Below, in pieces: positions 6,144 to 10,302 of a stretch of 10,302 bases of DNA. A program made the position numbers and the translations under genes. Every line of letters begins with the position of its first letter. The stretch's first letter is position 1. The DNA is taken from assembly GCA_964645155.1 (NCBI GenBank), contig CAZYBG010000103.1:1-10302 (forward strand). Direction: 5' to 3'. The notes below the pieces were generated by a model. The model saw only the letters and a program-made list of their open reading frames with translations. It searched no databases and had not been told where the DNA came from. This DNA is from CAZYBG01 sp964645155. GTDB taxonomy: Bacteria; Pseudomonadota; Alphaproteobacteria; Rhodobacterales; Rhodobacteraceae.

Positions 6144-6815
6144 CTACTCCGCTGCCATTGCGGCCGGGGCCAGGCCCGTCCCCAGGCCCGTCCCCAGGCC
6201 CGTCCCCGGGCCCGTCCGCTCGATCACCGGCTCGGCCAGCCGCGACTCGGCCGCCTCGGCGAGGATCCTCGCCACCTTCGCCGCATCGGGAATGCAGCGC
6301 AGCGCGGGCTCGGTCTGCTTCATCACCCAGGGCCGCACATGCGGCCAGGTGTTGAGGTAGGAAAGCCGCGTCTGCCCCTTGAGGCTCAGCGCGATCGTCC
6401 CGGTGCCGCCCTTCCGCAGGTCGAGGCTTGCCGAATCGATCCAGCGGTAGGGCAGGTTGAGCGTGACCGTCAGCGCCGCGCCGATCCGCATCGCGACGCG
6501 CCGGTTGGTGACGGTGTAGACGGTGCTTCTGGCCTGGACGACCGCGATCAGCACGAGGATGCCGCAGGCCACCGCCCCGAGGATCAGGAACGGCGAGCCG
6601 ACCCGGACCGCCTCCCAGAACGGCTGCGTCGCGCCCGCGGCCACGGCCCGCCACACGGCGAAGCCGACGAAGTAGGCCGCGATCCAGCGCACCGCCAGCG
6701 CCTCCCGGGCCAGCGCCCAGCCGTCGGGCCTGCCCTGCCAGAGGATCTCCTCGCCCCGCGGCAGGGCCTCGGGCAGGCCCGGAATCGGTTCGACGGCGAA
6801 ATCGTCGTGCGGCAT
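6144..6815 (-). CDS. puhB: PuhB, reaction-centre assembly protein (bacterial PH domain)
   Basis: PuhB is an integral membrane protein that promotes reaction-centre assembly. The 223-residue product begins MPHDDFAVEPIPGLPEALP, the usual PuhB opening, followed by EEILWQGRPD. Two membrane segments follow (about 43-61 and 74-94), then a bacterial PH-like domain (about 97-155, including VYTVTNRRVAMR and TVTLNLPYRWIDS). The ATG at 6815 has a long purine-rich Shine-Dalgarno tract (GGAGGGAGGGG) immediately upstream and lies 13 bp after the puhA stop. A longer in-frame start at 6863 lies inside puhA and is rejected. The C terminus is odd: residues 201-215 read TGPGTGLGTGLGTGL, encoded by a 12-bp tandem repeat, and are probably a disordered tail that varies between strains. 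Confidence 0.93.
   Translation of the reverse strand: MPHDDFAVEPIPGLPEALPRGEEILWQGRPDGWALAREALAVRWIAAYFVGFAVWRAVAAGATQPFWEAVRVGSPFLILGAVACGILVLIAVVQARSTVYTVTNRRVAMRIGAALTVTLNLPYRWIDSASLDLRKGGTGTIALSLKGQTRLSYLNTWPHVRPWVMKQTEPALRCIPDAAKVARILAEAAESRLAEPVIERTGPGTGLGTGLGTGLAPAAMAAE
6169..6216. repeat. 12-bp minisatellite in the 3' end of puhB
   Basis: Four contiguous 12-bp units lie here: GCCAGGCCCGTC, CCCAGGCCCGTC, CCCAGGCCCGTC and CCCGGGCCCGTC. The middle two are identical; the outer two differ from them by one base each. The array is in frame with puhB on the minus strand and encodes the Thr-Gly-Leu/Pro-Gly repeat near the C terminus. Because the unit is a multiple of three, copy-number change would lengthen or shorten the tail without frameshift. 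Confidence 0.9.
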
Positions 6816-6828
6816 CGCCCCTCCCTCC

Positions 6829-7608
6829 TCAGAGCTGCGGTTCGAGGCGCGCGGCCGAGGCATAGAGCTTGCCGCCGCCGTAGTAGGCCGTGATCTTGTC
6901 CTCCTCGAGCAGCGTCACCTGCGTCGGCGACCGCGTCTGCGGGACCGCTGCGAAGTGGGGGCCGAAGATCGCGCGGACCTTCACCCGGTCCGACTTGATC
7001 TTGGCAAGCTGGATCGGCACCAGCCGCCGGCCGGCGCCCTGCGCCGCGTCGAGCTCGATCTCGAGGTAGCGCACGAGCTGCTCGGGCTCGTCGATCCACA
7101 TGTCGCTGATGACTCCGACGATCGCGCCGTCACCGGCCTCGACCGGCAGGCCGCGCGGGTCGCGCCCGGCGGCGACGCGGAACTGCGCATGCGTGGCCAT
7201 CGGCACGATCTTCGGGTGCCCCTTGCCATCCAGCTCGGGCACATCGCGCCGCGGCGCCCACGAGGCCGGTCCCACGCCGTCGAGCAGCGGGTTGCCGGTC
7301 GGGACGAAGGGAAAGCCGTTGCCGTCGGCGGTCTTGGCCAGCGCCAGGTCGGTGCGCCGGTGCGCCGCCTCGTTCGCGGCCGACGGCACCGTGACCTCGC
7401 CGCGGCCATGCGGCAGCTTGAAGGTCTTCGGCTTGGGCACGGGGAACGGCCCCTGGTTCGCCGCAAGCCGCCCGTCGTCATCCTCGAGCGGGTAGCCCTC
7501 GCGCATGTTCTCGGTCTGCAGATAGTAGATCAGCAGCGCGAAGAAGATCCAGAAGAGCCAGATCGACAGGCTCGCGAGGTCGAAGTTGCCGAAGAATGGT
7601 TCAGTCAT
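6829..7608 (-). CDS. puhA: Photosynthetic reaction centre H subunit
   Basis: A 259-residue H subunit of the type II reaction centre, with one N-terminal membrane helix (about 12-30, ASLSIWLFWIFFALLIYYL) and a cytoplasmic PRC-barrel domain that caps L and M and forms the proton path to QB. Near-invariant stretches are GNFDLASL (7-14), YYLQTENMREGYPLE (28-42), NQGPFPVPKPKTF (51-63), DGVGPASW (110-117), PELDGKGHPKI (124-134) and SPTQVTLLEEDKI (227-239). Aligning by eye to R. sphaeroides (offset +3), Asp173 and Glu176 correspond to proton-path residues D170 and E173. Asp127 and His131 correspond to surface residues D124 and H128, while the H126 position is Lys129. The C terminus ends ASAARLEPQL, slightly different from the R. 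sphaeroides tail. The ATG at 7608 has GGGGAG eight bases upstream. It follows lhaA by 24 bp; in Rhodobacter, puhA promoters lie inside lhaA, but none could be located here. Confidence 0.98.
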   Translation of the reverse strand: MTEPFFGNFDLASLSIWLFWIFFALLIYYLQTENMREGYPLEDDDGRLAANQGPFPVPKPKTFKLPHGRGEVTVPSAANEAAHRRTDLALAKTADGNGFPFVPTGNPLLDGVGPASWAPRRDVPELDGKGHPKIVPMATHAQFRVAAGRDPRGLPVEAGDGAIVGVISDMWIDEPEQLVRYLEIELDAAQGAGRRLVPIQLAKIKSDRVKVRAIFGPHFAAVPQTRSPTQVTLLEEDKITAYYGGGKLYASAARLEPQL

Positions 7609-7632
7609 CGAGGTTTCTCCCCTGATCGGCGG

Positions 7633-9072
7633 TCATGTCGGAAAGTCGGCCAGCCCGAGTCCGGCCGTCTCCCTGCTGTGGTCGTGGGCGATGCGCCGGT
7701 GCCGGACGAGCGGCGCGAGCGCGATGAGCGTGACGAAGATCAGGCCGATCTCGGCGTGATAGACGACCGAATAGCCGACAGCCGGCGCCTCCATCGCGGG
7801 GCCGAGATGGCCGGCCGCCGCGGCGTGGTTCACGACGTCGCGGGTCGTGCCGCCGATCAGCGTTGCAAGGCCCACGGCGGTGGCCTGCGCCGCACCCCAG
7901 GCGCCCAGCGCCAGGCCGCGGCCCGCCAGCCCCTCGGTCGGCATCGTCATCGCCGCGGTCAGCGTGGCGACCGCGAAGAGGCCGCCGCCGAAGCCGATCA
8001 GCGCGGCGCCGGCATAGAACAGCGGGGCCGAGGCGAGCGGTGCGGCGAAGATCACCGCGGGAAACGCCGCGAGCCCGACGAGCAACCCGCGCGCGGCCAT
8101 CCGGTAGGGGTCGAGCCCGCCGGCGAGCCAGCGCGCCGCGAGGGCGAAGGCCGCAAGGGCGCCGGCCGCCCACATCGCGGTCAGCAACGTCGTCGCCGCG
8201 ACCGGCAGCCCGAGAACCTCGCCGCCATAGGGCTCGAGCAGCACGTCCTGCATGTTGAAGGCCATCGTGCCGAGGAACACGACCGCGATGAGCCGCCCCA
8301 CCGTGCCGCCGCGGGTCAGGTCGGCCCAGGCGTCGCGCAGCCGCGGCACCGGCGCCGCCCGCTCCTCGCGGCTCATCGGGCGCACCTTCTCCTGCTTCCA
8401 GAGCGCGATCAGGTTCAGCACCACGGTCGCCACCGCCGTGCCCTGCACCACTTGGATCAGCCTGATGCCGTCGAAGTCGCGCAGGAGCGTGCCGATCACG
8501 ATGGCCGAGACCGCCATGCCGATCAGGAACATCACGTAGAGCAGCGCCACCACCCGCGGCCGCGTCTCGTCCGTGGCCCGGTCGGAGGCGAGCGCGAGGC
8601 CCGCGGTCTGCGTCATGTGCATCCCGATGCCGGTCATCAGGAACGCCAGCGCCGCCAGCACCTCGCCCGAGAAGGGCACGTCATGGGTCGGATTGCCGCC
8701 GAGGACGAGCAGGCTCGCCGGCATGATCGCGAGGCCACCCATCTGCCAGAGCGTCCCGAACCAGAGGTAGGGCACCCGCTTCCAGCCCAGCGCCGAGCGG
8801 TGGTTGTCGGACCGGTGGCCGAGCAGCGCCCGGAACGGCGCCGACAGCACGGGAAGCGCGATCATCGCCGCGACGATCATCGCCGGCACGGAAAGTTCGA
8901 CGATCATCACCCGGTTCAGCGTGCCGAGCAGCATCACGGTGGCCATGCCGACCGAGACCTGGAACAGCGACAGGCGCAGTAGCTGTCCCGCCGGCAGGCC
9001 GTCCGACGCCGCGTCCGCGAAGGGCAGCAGGCGGGTCGTCAGGCGCACGAAGGGGGACAGCCGGCGGTTCAC
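7633..9072 (-). CDS. lhaA: LhaA, LH1 assembly protein (PucC/BCD family of MFS)
   Basis: A 479-residue, roughly twelve-helix membrane protein of the PucC/LhaA branch of the major facilitator superfamily, thought to deliver bacteriochlorophyll to, or organise, LH1 polypeptides around the reaction centre. Landmarks are LLRLSLFQVSVGMATVMLLG followed by TLNRVMIVEL near the N terminus, the loop RALLGHRSDNHRSALGWKR, ALASDRATDETRPRVVALLY in the middle, the AFNMQDVLLEPYGGEVLG stretch, and GAWGAAQATAVGLATLIGG late in the protein. The chosen start is GTG at 9072, which overlaps the bchM stop as GTGA and yields MNRRLSPFVRL. The frame stays open upstream for 57 more codons inside bchM, but that part is Arg/Gly/Pro-rich shadow translation. 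The 4-bp overlap and the context after bchM link its translation to pigment synthesis. Confidence 0.95.
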   Translation of the reverse strand: MNRRLSPFVRLTTRLLPFADAASDGLPAGQLLRLSLFQVSVGMATVMLLGTLNRVMIVELSVPAMIVAAMIALPVLSAPFRALLGHRSDNHRSALGWKRVPYLWFGTLWQMGGLAIMPASLLVLGGNPTHDVPFSGEVLAALAFLMTGIGMHMTQTAGLALASDRATDETRPRVVALLYVMFLIGMAVSAIVIGTLLRDFDGIRLIQVVQGTAVATVVLNLIALWKQEKVRPMSREERAAPVPRLRDAWADLTRGGTVGRLIAVVFLGTMAFNMQDVLLEPYGGEVLGLPVAATTLLTAMWAAGALAAFALAARWLAGGLDPYRMAARGLLVGLAAFPAVIFAAPLASAPLFYAGAALIGFGGGLFAVATLTAAMTMPTEGLAGRGLALGAWGAAQATAVGLATLIGGTTRDVVNHAAAAGHLGPAMEAPAVGYSVVYHAEIGLIFVTLIALAPLVRHRRIAHDHSRETAGLGLADFPT

Positions 9073-9749
9073 GGGCAAAGCTCCATGGCCTGGCTGATGT
9101 AGAAGCCGCGGGCGACCCGCGCGACCCGGGTCAGGCTGCCGGCCATGCCGGCCGCCGTCAGCGCCCGCCGGATCGCCGCATCGGAATGCGGCACGATGGC
9201 GGGCGAGCGGTCGGCCTGCGGGAACAGCTGCCCGACGCCCCACATTGCCGAGAGGAGCGGCGTGCGGGGTGCGATGGTGAACACCACCGATCCCGCCGTC
9301 CGGTGCCCGAGCCGCGCCAGCGCCACCCCGATATCGGCGGCGCCGTAGTGGATCAGGCTGTCCATCGCCAGGACATGGTCGAACCGGCCATGCGCCTCGT
9401 CCAGCATGTCGCCGTCGACGAAGGCGATCCGTGCGTGCAGATGGGCCGGGATGCGCCGCCGCGCCACGTCGAGGAGCGAGAGCGAGATGTCGGCCGCGAC
9501 CACCGTCGCGCCGCGCCGCGCCAGTTCCTCCGTCATCTGCCCGGCGCCGCAGCCGGCATCGAGGACCCGCGCGCCGGTCAGGTCGGCCGGCAGCCGCGCC
9601 AGCATCGCCGCCCGCATCCGGTCGCGCCCCTCGCGCACCGTCTGCCGGATGCGCGAGACCGGCGCGTCCGAGGTCAGCCGCTCCCAGGTCTTGGATGCGG
9701 TGCGGTCGAAGTAGGTCTCGAGCCGGTCGCGGGTGGCTTCATAGGTCAT
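9069..9749 (-). CDS. bchM: Mg-protoporphyrin IX O-methyltransferase
   Basis: BchM transfers a methyl group from S-adenosylmethionine to the ring C propionate of Mg-protoporphyrin IX, giving the monomethyl ester used by AcsF. The 226-residue protein opens MTYEATRDRLETYFDRTA, typical of the family, and continues WERLTSDAPVSRIRQTVREG (22-41). SAM motif I is VLDAGCGAG (62-70), and Asp87 in VVAADIS is the probable ribose-binding acid. Other landmarks are FDHVLAMDSLIHY and VVFTIAPRTPLLSAMW in the core and RVARGFYISQAMELCP at the C terminus. The ATG at 9749 was chosen over the in-frame GTG at 9758 because GGAG lies eight bases before the ATG, and because family members begin at this ATG. The stop overlaps the lhaA GTG. 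The ATG also overlaps the stop of a 35-codon frame that fills the spacer from bchL. Confidence 0.96.
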   Translation of the reverse strand: MTYEATRDRLETYFDRTASKTWERLTSDAPVSRIRQTVREGRDRMRAAMLARLPADLTGARVLDAGCGAGQMTEELARRGATVVAADISLSLLDVARRRIPAHLHARIAFVDGDMLDEAHGRFDHVLAMDSLIHYGAADIGVALARLGHRTAGSVVFTIAPRTPLLSAMWGVGQLFPQADRSPAIVPHSDAAIRRALTAAGMAGSLTRVARVARGFYISQAMELCP

Positions 9750-9853
9750 GCCGGCCACTCCCCGCCCCAGGCCTGACCCGGGGCCTCGGGGGCAAGCGCG
9801 AGGTCCCGGGTCAAGCCCGGGACGGTGTTGCTGATACCGACCTGCCGCGCCAT
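9746..9853 (-). other. 35-codon linker frame bridging bchL and bchM
   Basis: An open frame beginning MARQVGISNTVPGLTRDL and ending GGEWPA starts with an ATG that overlaps the bchL stop (ATGA, 9853-9850) and ends with a TGA that overlaps the bchM ATG (ATGA at 9749-9746). Much of it is translation of the palindromic repeat in this spacer, and the VPGLTRDL and PGQA segments are what such repeats give in this frame. It is therefore unlikely to encode a functional peptide. It could still carry ribosomes from bchL to bchM. I recognise no homologous protein. Confidence 0.35.
9765..9823. repeat. REP-like palindromic element in the bchL-bchM spacer
   Basis: Two hairpins lie side by side. In the first, CCCCAGGCC (9765-9773) pairs with GGCCT and GGGG (9782-9786 and 9788-9791), with one bulged C at 9787. 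In the second, GTCCCGGG (9803-9810) pairs perfectly with CCCGGGAC (9816-9823) around TCAAG. The CCCGGGTCAAGCCCGGG core is of the kind scattered between genes in many alphaproteobacterial genomes. It may be a non-autonomous mobile repeat, and it could protect the bchL mRNA 3' end or dampen read-through. Assignment to a named family needs a genome-wide comparison. Confidence 0.65.
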
Positions 9854-10302
9854 CAGTCGAACCCCAGAAGCTCGAAGATCCGCCGGTCTTCCAACGGCTC
9901 GGGGGCCAGCGGCTCGGTGCCGTTCCACAGCGTCTCGGCGAGGCGGATGTACTCCTTCCGCGCCATCACGATATCCTCGTCGTCCGGCATCTCGAACAGC
10001 GTCTTCTTCTTCAGCCGGCTCCGCCGGATCGAATCGAGGTCCGGCATGTGCGCGATCCGGTTGAAGCCAACCTCGCGGCAGTAGCGGTCGACCTCGTCGG
10101 TGTCCTTGCTGCGGTTGGCGATGCAGCCCGCGAGCCGCACGTTGTAGTTCTTCGACTTGGCCTGAACGGCGGCGATGATCCGGTTCATCGCGTAGATCGA
10201 ATCGAAGTCGTTGGCGGTCACGATCACCGCCCGGTCAGCGTGCTGGAGCGGTGCGGCGAAGCCGCCGCAGACCACGTCGCCGAGGACGTCGAAGATCACC
10301 AC
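9853..10302 (-). CDS. bchL: Light-independent protochlorophyllide reductase, iron-sulfur ATP-binding subunit (partial)
   Basis: The C-terminal half (about 150 residues of a usual 290-300) of BchL, the NifH-like P-loop ATPase dimer that passes electrons to the BchN-BchB component for reduction of protochlorophyllide ring D in the dark. The N-terminal P-loop and the first cluster cysteine lie beyond the right edge; the frame is open to base 10302, and the GTG there is an internal valine codon. The second 4Fe-4S ligand cysteine is visible in DVLGDVVCGGFAAPLQHAD. Further landmarks are VTANDFDSIYAMNRIIAAVQ, LAGCIANRS, MPDLDSIRRSRLKKKTLFEM and the terminal IFELLGFD. BchL-type enzymes are oxygen-sensitive, so in this organism the dark enzyme coexists with the O2-requiring AcsF. 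bchH, bchB, bchN and bchF are expected further upstream. Confidence 0.97.
   Translation of the reverse strand: MVIFDVLGDVVCGGFAAPLQHADRAVIVTANDFDSIYAMNRIIAAVQAKSKNYNVRLAGCIANRSKDTDEVDRYCREVGFNRIAHMPDLDSIRRSRLKKKTLFEMPDDEDIVMARKEYIRLAETLWNGTEPLAPEPLEDRRIFELLGFD

Noticed and set aside
6816..6863. 16-residue N-terminal extension of puhB
   Set aside because: It lies largely inside puhA. The ATG at 6815 has a strong Shine-Dalgarno tract and gives the usual PuhB N terminus.
6955..8982. 675-codon + strand frame opposite puhA and lhaA
   Set aside because: Highly charged low-complexity shadow product opposite two certain genes, with no plausible function.
9073..9243. 57-codon N-terminal extension of lhaA within bchM
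   Set aside because: The extension is Arg/Gly/Pro-rich and unlike LhaA proteins. The GTG at 9072 overlapping the bchM stop gives the family length and N terminus.

Overview
The window is a nearly gap-free block of a photosynthesis gene cluster from an aerobic or facultatively aerobic anoxygenic phototroph, very probably an alphaproteobacterium of the Rhodobacterales. The reasons are the high G+C content with heavy G/C use at third codon positions, a reaction-centre H subunit close to the Rhodobacter type, an ALA synthase (C4 route to tetrapyrroles), the oxygen-dependent cyclase AcsF with its small partner BciE, and the gene order bchL-bchM-lhaA-puhA-puhB-puhC-bciE-acsF-puhE-hemA-cycA, which is characteristic of that order. 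The genus cannot be fixed from the sequence alone.

Layout. Bases 1-1569 (+ strand) carry the 3' part of bchD (Mg-chelatase VWA subunit) and bchO (alpha/beta hydrolase), 1 bp apart. A strong hairpin at 1574-1596 lies between this unit and the convergent minus-strand superoperon that fills the rest of the window. Read in its own direction, from high to low coordinates, the superoperon runs: bchL (C-terminal half, cut by the window edge), a 103-bp spacer with palindromic REP-like sequence, bchM, lhaA, puhA, puhB, puhC, bciE, acsF, puhE, hemA, cycA. Most junctions are tight. There are stop/start overlaps at bchM/lhaA and bciE/acsF, an 11-bp overlap at puhE/hemA, and gaps of 4 to 42 bp elsewhere. 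The longer gaps are the bchL-bchM spacer, a 72-bp acsF-puhE gap with a GC-rich hairpin, and an 87-bp hemA-cycA gap with a possible promoter. No gene-free stretch exceeds about 100 bp, and no tRNA, rRNA, transposase or CRISPR array was seen.

Function. HemA makes 5-aminolevulinate. BchD acts in insertion of Mg into protoporphyrin IX, BchM methylates the product, AcsF with BciE closes ring E using O2, and BchL belongs to the dark protochlorophyllide reductase. LhaA, PuhB, PuhC and PuhE help assemble the LH1-reaction-centre core, PuhA is the H subunit, and cytochrome c2 (CycA) re-reduces the reaction centre. The window thus joins pigment synthesis, core-complex assembly and electron donation in one transcriptional block.

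The gene content is that of a known system, and I see no new system. The less ordinary points are local: a REP-like insertion between bchL and bchM that leaves a 35-codon frame joined to both neighbours by ATGA overlaps, a 12-bp minisatellite in the 3' end of puhB, a 17-bp tandem duplication across the puhC stop, a Lys at a proton-entry His position in PuhA, and two conserved but poorly understood proteins (BchO, BciE).
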